Of a stretch of 64,000 bases of DNA, positions 35,515 to 43,629 are shown piece after piece. The stretch is from Rhodospirillales bacterium. Its GTDB lineage: Bacteria > Pseudomonadota > Alphaproteobacteria > Rhodospirillales > Shumkoniaceae. The translations under genes and the position numbers were made by a program. The DNA lies in assembly GCA_028281785.1 (NCBI GenBank), contig JANQJG010000177.1:1-64000 (forward strand), in the 5' to 3' direction. How positions within the stretch are numbered: position 1 is the first letter of the stretch; each line of letters starts with the position of its first letter. Under the pieces are notes generated by a model. It was not told the DNA's origin and made no database searches. It saw only the letters and a list, made by a program, of their open reading frames with translations.

Positions 35515-36399
35515 ATGGCGGAACCGGGCACGCCGCCGGTGATCGGGGTCATCGGCGGCAGCGGCGTCTACGAAATCGACGGGTTGGCGAACGCACGCTG
35601 GGAACACATCAACTCGCCTTTCGGCGCACCCTCGGACGAACTCCTGTTCGGGGAGCTCGACGGACAGCCCATGGTGTTCTTGCCACGACACGGCCGTGGC
35701 CACCGCATTCCGCCGAGCGAGCTGAACTTCCGGGCCAACATCGACGCCCTGAAGCGGGCCGGAGTCACCGAGATTCTGTCGATCAGCGCCTGCGGTTCGC
35801 TGAAGGAGGAGCTTCCGCCCGGGACCTTCGTGCTGGTGGACCAGTTCATCGACCGCACCTTCAAACGCGAGAAGAGCTTCTTCGGGACCGGTCTCGTCGC
35901 CCATGTCGGCTTCGGACACCCGGTCTGCGCCCGGCTCGGCGACGCCCTGGAATCGGCCGCGCGTGCGCTGGGCATACCGGTGGTGCGCGGCGGCACCTAT
36001 CTGGCCATGGAAGGGCCGCAGTTTTCGACCCTCGCGGAGTCCAACCTTTACCGAAGTTGGGGCTGCGACGTGATCGGCATGACCAACATGCCGGAGGCCA
36101 AGCTGGCCCGCGAGGCGGAGATGTGCTACGCGACCGTCGCCATGGTCACCGACTACGATTGCTGGCATCCCGACCATGACCACGTGACCGTTGAGGCCAT
36201 CATCAAGGTCCTTCTGGAGAACGCCGACCGGGGACGGGCCCTGGTCAAGCAGGTGACGGGCAAGCTCTCGGATCGCTCCGAGTGTTGCCGGGAAGGCTGC
36301 CACACCGCCCTGGACACGGCTGTCATTACCGCTCCCGAGGCTCGCGACACCATTCTCGCCGGCAAACTCGACGCCGTCGCCAAGCGTGTCCTGGGCTGA
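35515..36399 (+). CDS. mtnP: S-methyl-5'-thioadenosine phosphorylase
   Basis: MtnP phosphorolyses methylthioadenosine to adenine and methylthioribose 1-phosphate in methionine salvage. The 294-residue protein belongs to the PNP/MTAP family 2: GVIGGSGVYEIDGL (phosphate loop), LPRHGRGHRIPPSELNFRANI, TFKREKSFFG, and the purine-site segment VGRGGTYLAMEGPQFSTLAES-like (PVVRGGTYLAMEG, QFSTLAES) with MTNMPEAKLAREAEM. The DYDCWHPDHDHVT segment separates MTAP from PNP. Neighbouring respiratory genes are probably not functionally linked. Confidence 0.94.
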   Translation: MAEPGTPPVIGVIGGSGVYEIDGLANARWEHINSPFGAPSDELLFGELDGQPMVFLPRHGRGHRIPPSELNFRANIDALKRAGVTEILSISACGSLKEELPPGTFVLVDQFIDRTFKREKSFFGTGLVAHVGFGHPVCARLGDALESAARALGIPVVRGGTYLAMEGPQFSTLAESNLYRSWGCDVIGMTNMPEAKLAREAEMCYATVAMVTDYDCWHPDHDHVTVEAIIKVLLENADRGRALVKQVTGKLSDRSECCREGCHTALDTAVITAPEARDTILAGKLDAVAKRVLG

Positions 36400-36436
36400 T
36401 CCGGAAAAAGCACGGTCAGCGTTCAATTTATTCGCG

Positions 36437-36456
36437 AAACCGTGGAGCCGGTTTTT
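36437..36456 (+). terminator. Intrinsic terminator after mtnP
   Basis: AAACCG (36437–36442) pairs with CGGTTT (36449–36454) over a 6-base loop and is directly followed by further T residues (five Ts in all from 36452). It lies 38 bases after the mtnP stop and before the small cytochrome gene. This is the best rho-independent terminator seen in the window. Confidence 0.5.
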
Positions 36457-36546
36457 GCGTTTACGGATCGGAGTGGTAGAATCAATTCAGCGCCAGCCCA
36501 CGGCCGGCGGGGATGCGTCCGGGACAACGAGAAGAATGAGGTCGAT

Positions 36547-36939
36547 ATGTTTTTGAATTTTCCGACCCGCATGCTTTTGGGTTTGGGGGTCTGCTCAGCC
36601 CTTTCGCTGTGGCTGTCGAACGGTGTGGCGGCCGATCGCATCAGCTACAAGGACGACGTGTTTCCCATCATCGAGGTCCGCTGTCTGGAGTGCCATAAGC
36701 CCGGCGGCGAGGGCTATGAGACCAGCGGCCTGGATCTCTCCTCATACGAGACCTTGATGAAGGGCACCAAATTCGGCCCCATTGTCGTTCCGGGCCAAGC
36801 CTTCACCAGCAACCTCATGGTTCTGGTGGAGGGGCGGGCCTCGCCCGAGATTCAGATGCCGCACAACAAGAAGAAGCTCACCAAGCCGGAGATCAGCATC
36901 CTCAGGCGTTGGGTCAACGGCGGCGCCAAGGATAACTGA
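36547..36939 (+). CDS. Small c-type cytochrome with planctomycete-type cytochrome C domain
   Basis: A 130-residue exported protein with an N-terminal signal anchor (LLGLGVCSALSLWLSNGVAA) and one haem c motif CLECH (about residue 47). The segment DVFPIIEVRCLECHKPGG and SGLDLSSYETLMKG match the PSCyt1-type domain often found in planctomycetes and in some proteobacterial cytochromes. The start (MFLNF) follows GAGG. It lies between mtnP and the leftward bc1 genes and may be a periplasmic electron carrier; its partner is unknown. Confidence 0.82.
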   Translation: MFLNFPTRMLLGLGVCSALSLWLSNGVAADRISYKDDVFPIIEVRCLECHKPGGEGYETSGLDLSSYETLMKGTKFGPIVVPGQAFTSNLMVLVEGRASPEIQMPHNKKKLTKPEISILRRWVNGGAKDN

Positions 36940-36961
36940 CGGCACCGAGCACCTTTCGGAT

Positions 36962-38152
36962 TCAGGAAACGGCGGGGATCCGGCCGCTTTGGGCCTTGAG
37001 CCAAACGAGGGCGGTGGTCGCTGCCAACACGAACGGTACGGCCACGAACTGCAGGGTGTCCCAGTCGAAGAGGTGGAGGATGGCACCCGACAGGAGCGAG
37101 GCCGTCGCCACCGAACCGAAGACGAGGAAGTCGTTCGTGGCCTGTACCTTGGCCCGTTCCGCCGGTTTGTAGGTCTCGGTGAGCAGGGTCGAGGCACCCA
37201 CGAACGAGAAGTTCCATCCCAGACCCAGCGCCACCAGCGCGATCCAGAAGTTCAGGATATCGATCCCGGCCAGCGCCACGGCCACGCAGGTGGCGAGCAG
37301 CCCCATGCCGATCAGCATGATGTTGAGCACACCAAAACGGCGGATGAGGCTGCCCGTGACGAAGGACGGCCCGAACATCGCGAGCACATGCCATTGGATC
37401 ACCGTCGCCGCGTCACCGACGACGAAGCCGCAAGCGACCATGGCCAGCGGAGTCGAGGTCATGATCAGACTCATGACACCGTAACCGACCATGCCGCTCA
37501 GCACCGCGACGCCAAAGGCCGGCTGGCGGGCGATGCGGACGAGGGAACGCCCGGGGTCCTTGGCTTCCTGAACGGTCAGACGCGGAATATCCAGCAGCAG
37601 CAGAAGCAGGATGGCTGCCACGGGAAGCGCCGCGATGACGAGATAGGACGCGAGGAAAACAAGAGGCGCCAGCATCTCGCTGGTCCATTTCACCAGTTCC
37701 GGGCCGGCCACGGCGGCGACCACGCCGCCCGCCAGAACCAGGGAGATGGCCTTGCTTTTGAAGTCCGGCGCCGCCACGTCGGCGGCCGCGAACCGGTAGA
37801 ACTGGGCGAAGCCGCCCTGGACGCCGCACAAAAAAGTGCCGAAGGTGAACAGCCAGAAGTCTTGAATGTACAACGCGAAGGCGGCGATGGCCCCGCCAAG
37901 GACGCCGATGATGGTCCCGATTATGAAGCCAAGGCGCCGCCCCGTCCTCTTCATCATGAGGGACGCCGGTATCGTCGCCGCGAGGACACCGGTCACCGTC
38001 GCCGAAATGGGCAATGTGGCCAGGGCCTTGTCGGCCGCCAAGCTGGCGCCCACCAAGCCGCTCATGATGATCAGCATGCTCTGGCTGCTGGCGAAGAGGG
38101 CTTGGCAGGCCGCGAGCACGGCCACGTTACGGCGATCGCGGGACAGCCTCAT
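36962..38152 (-). CDS. MFS transporter
   Basis: A 396-residue major facilitator with about 12 hydrophobic helices. The N-terminus (MRLSRDRRNVAVLAACQALFASS) leads into TM1, and the TM2–TM3 loop carries MKRTGRRLGFIIG, a variant MFS signature. It starts 31 bases after petC of the first bc1 operon and runs in the same direction, so it may be read through from it. It is not similar in obvious detail to the other MFS protein at 34245. The substrate is unknown. Confidence 0.85.
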   Translation of the reverse strand: MRLSRDRRNVAVLAACQALFASSQSMLIIMSGLVGASLAADKALATLPISATVTGVLAATIPASLMMKRTGRRLGFIIGTIIGVLGGAIAAFALYIQDFWLFTFGTFLCGVQGGFAQFYRFAAADVAAPDFKSKAISLVLAGGVVAAVAGPELVKWTSEMLAPLVFLASYLVIAALPVAAILLLLLLDIPRLTVQEAKDPGRSLVRIARQPAFGVAVLSGMVGYGVMSLIMTSTPLAMVACGFVVGDAATVIQWHVLAMFGPSFVTGSLIRRFGVLNIMLIGMGLLATCVAVALAGIDILNFWIALVALGLGWNFSFVGASTLLTETYKPAERAKVQATNDFLVFGSVATASLLSGAILHLFDWDTLQFVAVPFVLAATTALVWLKAQSGRIPAVS

Positions 38153-38183
38153 CCGATCCCCCAGGCTTGGAGGAGCCGGCCAC

Positions 38184-38945
38184 TCAGTGTACGTCGGACC
38201 AGATCTGCCGTTTGAGCGCGTAAAGCATTCCCGTGAGCACGACCAGGAAGATCAGGACGGATATGCCCATGTTCTTCCTGGCCTCCATCTCCGGAGATGC
38301 GGCCCAGGTCATGAACACGGTCACGTCCTCGGCCATCTGCTCGATAGTAGCCGGGGTGCCGTCCTCGTATTCCACCTGATCCTCGACCATAGGTGCCGGC
38401 ATGGCGATTTGATGCCCCGGGAAGTAGTCGTTGTAATACATGCCGACGTTAAGCTCGAACCCCTCGGGTGGTTCATCTCGGTAGCCCACCAGAAGGGCAC
38501 GGATGTAGTCGGCCCCGCCTTCCCGGGCCTTGACGATGAGGGACAGGTCTAGCGGATAGGCGCCCCCGTTTGCCGCCCGCGCGGCCGCCTCGTTTTCAAA
38601 CGGCGAGACGAAGCGGTCGGCGGGCCGGGCCGGGCGGAAAAACATCTCGCCGTCCTCGTCGGGTCCGTCCTCGACCTCGTACTCGGCGGCGATCTCGGCA
38701 ATCTCGCCGCCGCTGAACCCGATGCTTCCGAGATTGCGATAGGCCACGCGTTTCATGGCGTGGCAACTGGAACACACCTCTTTGTAGACCTGGAATCCCC
38801 GGCGCAGGGCATCTCGATCATAGGTTCCGAAAAGCCCCGTGAAAGACCAGTCATGCGCCGGTGCCTCGGGGGTCTCGGCCGCCTGGGTCGCGCTGGCGGC
38901 CATAAGAGCCGCGCCGGCCAGCGCCGTGATCAGGAATCTGTGCAT
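38184..38945 (-). CDS. petC: Cytochrome c1, bc1 complex copy 1
   Basis: Haem c1 subunit of ubiquinol–cytochrome c oxidoreductase, 253 residues. It has a signal peptide (FLITALAGAALMAASATQA), haem motif CSSCH about residue 55, and the distal Met ligand region IAMPAPMVED. A C-terminal membrane anchor (LIFLVVLTGMLYALKRQIW) follows DVTVFMTWAASPEM. The start codon overlaps the petB stop by one base (TGATG). Expected periplasmic orientation with the C-terminus inside. Order petA-petB-petC is canonical. Confidence 0.95.
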   Translation of the reverse strand: MHRFLITALAGAALMAASATQAAETPEAPAHDWSFTGLFGTYDRDALRRGFQVYKEVCSSCHAMKRVAYRNLGSIGFSGGEIAEIAAEYEVEDGPDEDGEMFFRPARPADRFVSPFENEAAARAANGGAYPLDLSLIVKAREGGADYIRALLVGYRDEPPEGFELNVGMYYNDYFPGHQIAMPAPMVEDQVEYEDGTPATIEQMAEDVTVFMTWAASPEMEARKNMGISVLIFLVVLTGMLYALKRQIWSDVH

Positions 38946-40228
38946 CACGCCGTCCCCTCCGCCGCGAGACCGCGTCGCGTGACCGGCGTGCTGATGCTTT
39001 CGGGCAGCGGTCGCGGCCGCTCCAACCATCCGATCAGCGGAATGATCACCAGGAAGTGGAGGAAATAGTATGCCGTCGTGATCTTTCCGAGGTGGATGTA
39101 CTGGAACCACTCGACACCACCGAAGACGGGGTCATTCGGGGGATGCTTGCCGACGACCCCGAGCAAGATGCAGACCAGGAAGAAAATCCAGAAGAATTGC
39201 TTGTAGATGGGCCGGAAGCGGGCGCTGCGCACCGGGCTCCGGTCCAGCCAGGGCAGGAAGAACAGCACCGCGATGGAGGCGAACATGGCGATCACGCCGA
39301 TCAGCTTGGCGGAGACGAACCAGATGTCGAAGTCGATCGACCTGAGAATCGCATAGTAGGGCAGGAAGTACCATTCGGGCACGATATGCGGCGGGGTGAC
39401 CAGGGGATTCGCCGGTTCGTAGTTGATGGCTTCGCCGAAGAAGTCCGGGGCGAAGAAAACGAAGCCGAGATAGAAGATCATGAAGGCGCCGAGCCCGAAC
39501 GCATCCTTGATCGTGTAGTAGGGATGGAAGGGGATCGTGTCCTGCGGACCCTTGGTGTCGATGCCCAGCGGATTGTTGGACCTGTGGACATGCAGCGCCC
39601 AGAGATGGACGAAGACCAAGCCGAAGATCACGAAGGGCAGGAGGTAGTGCAGGGAGAAAAACCGGTTGAGCGTCGGGTTGTCCACCGAGAAACCGCCCCA
39701 CAGCCAGGTCACGATCGATTCACCGACCAGGGGAATGGCCGAGAACAGATTGGTGATCACCGTCGCCGCCCAGAAGCTCATCTGCCCCCAGGGCAGCACA
39801 TAGCCGACGAAGGCGGTGGCCATCATGGCGAATAGGATGAGCACGCCGACGATCCACAGGATCTCGCGCGGCGCCTTGTAGGAGCCGTAGTACAGGGCGC
39901 GAAACATGTGGATGTAGACGACCAGGAAGAACATCGAGGCGCCGTTCATGTGGAGATAGCGGATCAGCCAGCCATAGTTGACGTCCCGCATGATGCGTTC
40001 GACGCTGTCGAAGGCGTAATCGACATGGGGCGTGTAGTGCATCGCCAGGAAAACGCCGGTCGCGATCATGATGACCAGCGTGATTCCGGCCAGCGAGCCG
40101 AAATTCCACCAATAGCTCAGATTCTTCGGCGTCGGATAGTCCACCAGGTGGTGGTCCATGAAGGAAAACACCGGCAGCCGGTAATCGATCCACCGGATGA
40201 TGGGATTGTTCCAGGTGCGTGTCGTCAT
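38945..40228 (-). CDS. petB: Cytochrome b, bc1 complex copy 1
   Basis: Membrane subunit carrying haems bL and bH and the Qo and Qi quinone sites, 427 residues with eight predicted helices. Haem ligands are the paired His in helix B ([18 protein letters not shown]) and helix D ([15 protein letters not shown]). The Qo motif is PEWY ([15 protein letters not shown]). The sequence is close to canonical alphaproteobacterial cytochrome b. It is 10 bases after petA and overlaps petC by one base. Confidence 0.97.
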   Translation of the reverse strand: MTTRTWNNPIIRWIDYRLPVFSFMDHHLVDYPTPKNLSYWWNFGSLAGITLVIMIATGVFLAMHYTPHVDYAFDSVERIMRDVNYGWLIRYLHMNGASMFFLVVYIHMFRALYYGSYKAPREILWIVGVLILFAMMATAFVGYVLPWGQMSFWAATVITNLFSAIPLVGESIVTWLWGGFSVDNPTLNRFFSLHYLLPFVIFGLVFVHLWALHVHRSNNPLGIDTKGPQDTIPFHPYYTIKDAFGLGAFMIFYLGFVFFAPDFFGEAINYEPANPLVTPPHIVPEWYFLPYYAILRSIDFDIWFVSAKLIGVIAMFASIAVLFFLPWLDRSPVRSARFRPIYKQFFWIFFLVCILLGVVGKHPPNDPVFGGVEWFQYIHLGKITTAYYFLHFLVIIPLIGWLERPRPLPESISTPVTRRGLAAEGTA

Positions 40229-40237
40229 GCCTGCGCT

Positions 40238-40807
40238 TCAGCCAATTCGGATGGTTTCGTCATCGACGAAGGTGTAGGTCGGGATGTCGAGATTACGCGG
40301 CGCGGGGCCTTTGCGGATGCGACCCGAGGTGTCGTAGTGCGAGCCATGGCACGGGCAGAACCAGCCATCGAAGTCCCCCCGCGGGTCCGCGGAACGCTGC
40401 CCCAGCGGGATGCAGCCGAGATGCGTGCAAATGCCGAGGGTGACAAGCCATTCCGGTTTCTGGACTCGCTCCTCGTCGGATTGGGGATCGGGAAGATCAC
40501 CCAGATCGACCGCCCGAGCCGCCTCGATCTCTCCTATTGTACGACGGCGAATGAAAACCGGTTTTCCCCGCCAGACGACGGTGATGGCCTGGCCCTCCTC
40601 GATCGCCGACAGATCCACGTCGGTGGATGCCAGCGCCCTCACGTCGGCCGCCGGGTTCATGCTGTCTATGAAAGGCCACGCTGCCAGGCCCGCGCCAATT
40701 GCGCCGACCGTGGCCGTGGCGATGAGAAGAAAATCGCGCCGAGTTTCGTTCTCCCCGTCTGCCTCGCCCTCGGGAGCAGCGGTCGCGGAGTTCGCCGTGT
40801 CCGTCAT
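40238..40807 (-). CDS. petA: Rieske iron–sulfur protein, bc1 complex copy 1
   Basis: 2Fe-2S subunit of the bc1 complex, 189 residues. A Tat-like N-terminus ([19 protein letters not shown]) provides the membrane anchor. The cluster loops are fully canonical: CTHLGC and CPCHGS followed by HYD, including the Ser and Tyr whose hydroxyls hydrogen-bond the cluster and raise its potential. A GGAG ribosome site precedes the ATG. A candidate promoter lies about 110 bases upstream. It starts the first bc1 operon. Confidence 0.95.
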   Translation of the reverse strand: MTDTANSATAAPEGEADGENETRRDFLLIATATVGAIGAGLAAWPFIDSMNPAADVRALASTDVDLSAIEEGQAITVVWRGKPVFIRRRTIGEIEAARAVDLGDLPDPQSDEERVQKPEWLVTLGICTHLGCIPLGQRSADPRGDFDGWFCPCHGSHYDTSGRIRKGPAPRNLDIPTYTFVDDETIRIG

Positions 40808-40916
40808 GAGTCTCCTCGTCTTGGCCCGCGCGGATCTTGTAACCCCGGGATGGCGGGACGCCGCGCAAGGTGCAGCAAAGGACGCGAGCTCCGGTCGCGC
40901 GGGTATTGAAATCAAA

Positions 40917-40945
40917 ATTAGTCAAGAGAAAGGATATACCGGCAA
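40917..40945 (-). promoter_or_regulatory. Candidate promoter of bc1 operon 1
   Basis: Read on the minus strand: TTGCCG, a 17-base spacer and ACTAAT, about 110 bases ahead of the petA start in a locally AT-rich stretch. Both hexamers match the sigma-70 consensus at four of six positions. No operator is obvious within it. Confidence 0.4.
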
Positions 40946-41057
40946 GCCGCGCGTGTGGAAAGCCCTAAGATCGCCCTGCTTTCCGGGTATTTCCCAAATT
41001 CCGCGTCACAACAATCCCGGGAATCGTCCATTGGCAGATCCAGCCCGCGTCATAGAT

Positions 41058-41085
41058 TTGTCATGCCCCACGGCGAGGGTATACC
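41058..41085 (+). promoter_or_regulatory. Candidate promoter of the cytochrome c gene
   Basis: TTGTCA (41058–41063), a 16-base spacer and TATACC (41080–41085), with the cytochrome c ATG at 41158. The -35 matches the consensus at five positions and the -10 at four. The -10 lies inside a perfect palindrome, described next. Confidence 0.5.
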
Positions 41086-41088
41086 CTC
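41075..41088. promoter_or_regulatory. Perfect 14-bp palindrome over the -10 of the cytochrome c promoter
   Basis: GAGGGTATACCCTC is a fully self-complementary 14-mer covering the predicted -10 element. It is immediately followed by a second inverted repeat CATAA-TGC-TTATG (41088–41100). The position predicts a repressor binding site, possibly for a dimeric redox or metal regulator. No matching known motif is recalled with confidence. Confidence 0.5.
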
Positions 41089-41157
41089 ATAATGCTTATG
41101 GCCTCTATATGAAGACTGAACCCGGGATTCCGAAGAAGAACTGGGAAGGGAACGAGA

Positions 41158-41571
41158 ATGCCACGTTTCGTGCTGCCGGTTTTGATGAGCGCCCTCATGG
41201 TCATGGCCACGGGCGGCCGCGCCCTGGGTGATGGCGACCCGGAAGTCGGACGCAACATCTTCGACCGCAAATGCAAGTCCTGCCACATCGCGGAAAAGGA
41301 TGGTCCCAAGCGGCGTGGGCCGAATCTGTTCGGCGTCGTCGATCGAAAGGCCGGCACATTGGAGGGGTTCAAATACGAGGAAGACTATGTCGTGGCGGGA
41401 AAGAACGGCCTCATCTGGTCGGAAAATGACATTGTCGCCTATCTCAACAACCCGAAGGCTTTCCTCCGCGAAAAATCAGGCAACCCCAAGGCCCGGCCGC
41501 GCATGGCCTTCCGAATCGCCTTCGAGCAGGATGCCCGCGCCATCGTCGCCTACCTGAGATCCCAGAAGTGA
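41158..41571 (+). CDS. Class I c-type cytochrome
   Basis: A 137-residue periplasmic cytochrome c: signal peptide (FVLPVLMSALMVMATGGRALG), haem motif CKSCH near residue 39, GPNLFGVVDRKAG and a Met-ligand region with PRMAFRI near 116. This matches soluble alphaproteobacterial cytochrome c2-like proteins that carry electrons from bc1 to the terminal oxidase. It lies between two bc1 operons, divergent from the first and convergent with the second, so it may serve either complex. Confidence 0.9.
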   Translation: MPRFVLPVLMSALMVMATGGRALGDGDPEVGRNIFDRKCKSCHIAEKDGPKRRGPNLFGVVDRKAGTLEGFKYEEDYVVAGKNGLIWSENDIVAYLNNPKAFLREKSGNPKARPRMAFRIAFEQDARAIVAYLRSQK

Positions 41572-41608
41572 ACCGAAGGGGGCAGAGGCCTTCCCGATTC
41601 TCCCCTGC

Positions 41609-42385
41609 TCAGTCCAGCCGCGCCCAGATTCGCCGTTTGAGAGCCAGCAGGAGGATAAAAAAGACGGCCAGAAACGCGACCACGCCGAGTCCCAGCCGGT
41701 TCCGGGCGTTGAGATGCGGATCGGCCGTCCAGGCCAGGAAGGCAACGATGTCGCGGGCGTATTGATCGACCGTTTCGGGCGTCCCGTCGTCATAGGCGAT
41801 CAGCCCGTCGCTCAGCGAAGGCTCCATGGCGATGGCCTGGCCCGGAAAGTAGGCATTGAAGAACCGACCTTCGGCCAAATCGAGAGCGGGCGGCGGCTCG
41901 GTGTATCCCGTCAGAAACGCGAACAGATAGTCCGGCCCGCCCCGGCGGGCCTTGACGATGAGTGAAAGTTCAGTTGGGAACACGCCGTCATTCGCCGTTC
42001 GCGCCGCCGCCTCGTTCAGATAGGGCAGGGCGAAGGGATCTTCGGGGCGGGCGCGGCGCATGAACAGCAAGCCCTGATCGTCGACGATGTCGCCGTATTC
42101 GTTGGGGCCGGCCGGAACCTCGTAGCCGGCGGCCAGGCTCTTCACCTCGTCATCGGCGAAGCCGAGGCCGCCGAGATCGCGAAAACGGATATGGTCGAGG
42201 GCGTGGCAACTCCAGCAGGCCTCGGCATAGACCTTGAAACCCCGGCGCGCGGCCGTGGCATCGTGGCCGCCGAGGGGACCTTCGAAGGACCAGCTCTGGT
42301 CCGGCGGCTCGGGGGCTTCGGAAGCGTGTGCTCCCGGCATCAGGAGTGCCGCCGAGACCGCCAGGGCCCTCGCCCAATTACGCAT
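41609..42385 (-). CDS. Cytochrome c1, bc1 complex copy 2
   Basis: A second cytochrome c1, 258 residues. It has a signal peptide (MRNWARALAVSAALLMPGAHA), haem motif CWSCH, Met ligand in AIAMEPSLSDG (canonical MPPPL changed to MEPSL), and a C-terminal anchor (VVAFLAVFFILLLALKRRIW). It is clearly homologous to the copy at 38184 but divergent along its length. It overlaps the end of petB copy 2 by eight bases; GGAGG precedes the ATG. Intact reading frame argues it is functional. Confidence 0.92.
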   Translation of the reverse strand: MRNWARALAVSAALLMPGAHASEAPEPPDQSWSFEGPLGGHDATAARRGFKVYAEACWSCHALDHIRFRDLGGLGFADDEVKSLAAGYEVPAGPNEYGDIVDDQGLLFMRRARPEDPFALPYLNEAAARTANDGVFPTELSLIVKARRGGPDYLFAFLTGYTEPPPALDLAEGRFFNAYFPGQAIAMEPSLSDGLIAYDDGTPETVDQYARDIVAFLAWTADPHLNARNRLGLGVVAFLAVFFILLLALKRRIWARLD

Positions 42386-43619
42386 GGGAGCGCCTCCGGC
42401 GACTGGCTCGCCTCTCCATAATGGCGGCGGAAATGCTCTGCGGCAGGGCGCGCGGCCGCTCGAAAACGGCGATGGCCGGCACCAGAACCAGGAAGTGAGC
42501 GAAGTAGTAGGCGGTCCCGATGCGCGCCAGAAGCAGGGGCACGCCCTCGGCCGGTTGGGTACCGGCATAGGCCAAGAGCACGCAATCCGCGACCAGAATC
42601 CAGAAGAGAACCCTGTAGATCGGGCGAAATCGGGCGCTGCGCACCGGCGATCGGTCCAGCCAGGGCATCGCGAAAAGCACCAGAATCGCGCCCAGCATCG
42701 CGACGATTCCCAGTATTTTGAAGGGGATGGCCTTGAGCATCGCGTAGAAGGGCAGGAGGTACCATTCCGGAACGATCAGATGTGGCGTCGACAGGGGGTC
42801 GGCGGGCTGGAAGTTTTCCGCCGGGGTCAGCAGGTCGGGAGCAAAGAACACGAACCCCGCGAGGACAAGCAGGAACCCGGCCAGTGCCAACATGTCCTGA
42901 ATCGTGAAAAAGGGGTGGAACGGGATCACGTCCCGGCTGTCCTGGACCTCGATCCCGAGCGGGTTGTTGGAGCGCTGGGCGTGCAGCGCCCAGACATGGG
43001 CGGCGGCCACCGCCGCGATGACGAAGGGCAGGAAAAAGTGCAGCGCATAAAACCGCGCGAGCGTCGGGTTGCCGACCTCGTATCCGCCCCGGATATAAGC
43101 CACCACGTCCTCTCCGACGACCGGAACCGCCGTGACCATGCTGGTCACCACCGTCGCCGCCCAATAGCTCATCTGCCCCCAGGGGAGGACATAGCCCATG
43201 AAGGCCGTGGGAATCATCAGGGCGAGCAGGGCCACGCCCAGCGACCAAAGGACCTCCCGCGGCGCCTTGTAGGAACCATAGTAGAGGCCGCGGAACGTGT
43301 GGATATAGACGACGGCGAAGAACAGCGAGGCCGCGTGCGCGTGGAGCGGCCGGATCAGCCAGCCATAGGGAACATCCCTGACGATGCGTTGCACGCTTGC
43401 GAAGGCGAAGTCGGCATGGGGCGTGTAGTGCATGGCCAGGAAAACGCCGGAGACGATGAGCACGAGCAAAGCGGTGCCGGATAGGAAACCGAAGCTCCAC
43501 CAATAGTTCAGGTTTCGCGGCTGCGGATAGTCGACGAGTTCGCCGCGCAGAAAGGAGATGATCGGCCAGCGGCGGTCGATCCATCCAAGAAGCCCGCGTG
43601 TCCTGTCGGCGTTCTCCAT
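42378..43619 (-). CDS. Cytochrome b, bc1 complex copy 2
   Basis: A second full-length cytochrome b, 413 residues. The four haem-ligand His are retained (RPLHAHAAS, YIHTFR, ALHFFLPF, AAHVWALH) and so is the Qo PEWY motif (IVPEWYLLPFYAMLK). Differences from copy 1 include HAHAAS in place of HMNGAS, altering the usually invariant Asn-Gly near haem bL/bH, and a more variable helix C–D region. The frame is open and motif-complete, so it should assemble. Confidence 0.94.
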   Translation of the reverse strand: MENADRTRGLLGWIDRRWPIISFLRGELVDYPQPRNLNYWWSFGFLSGTALLVLIVSGVFLAMHYTPHADFAFASVQRIVRDVPYGWLIRPLHAHAASLFFAVVYIHTFRGLYYGSYKAPREVLWSLGVALLALMIPTAFMGYVLPWGQMSYWAATVVTSMVTAVPVVGEDVVAYIRGGYEVGNPTLARFYALHFFLPFVIAAVAAAHVWALHAQRSNNPLGIEVQDSRDVIPFHPFFTIQDMLALAGFLLVLAGFVFFAPDLLTPAENFQPADPLSTPHLIVPEWYLLPFYAMLKAIPFKILGIVAMLGAILVLFAMPWLDRSPVRSARFRPIYRVLFWILVADCVLLAYAGTQPAEGVPLLLARIGTAYYFAHFLVLVPAIAVFERPRALPQSISAAIMERRASRRRRSHA

Positions 43620-43629
43620 GGCGTCGATC

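Larger units (their letters stand above)
40808..41157. promoter_or_regulatory. Divergent region between bc1 operon 1 and cytochrome c
   Basis: A 350-base gap without a gene. The leftward side holds a candidate petA promoter, the rightward side the cytochrome c promoter with an overlapping palindrome (listed separately). Between about 40946 and 41057 I see nothing specific. The layout lets a single regulator control both bc1 operon 1 and its electron acceptor. Confidence 0.5.

Noticed and set aside
36962-38152. MFS gene as part of the bc1 complex operon
   Set aside because: Close spacing allows read-through, but no functional link of this carrier to bc1 is evident.
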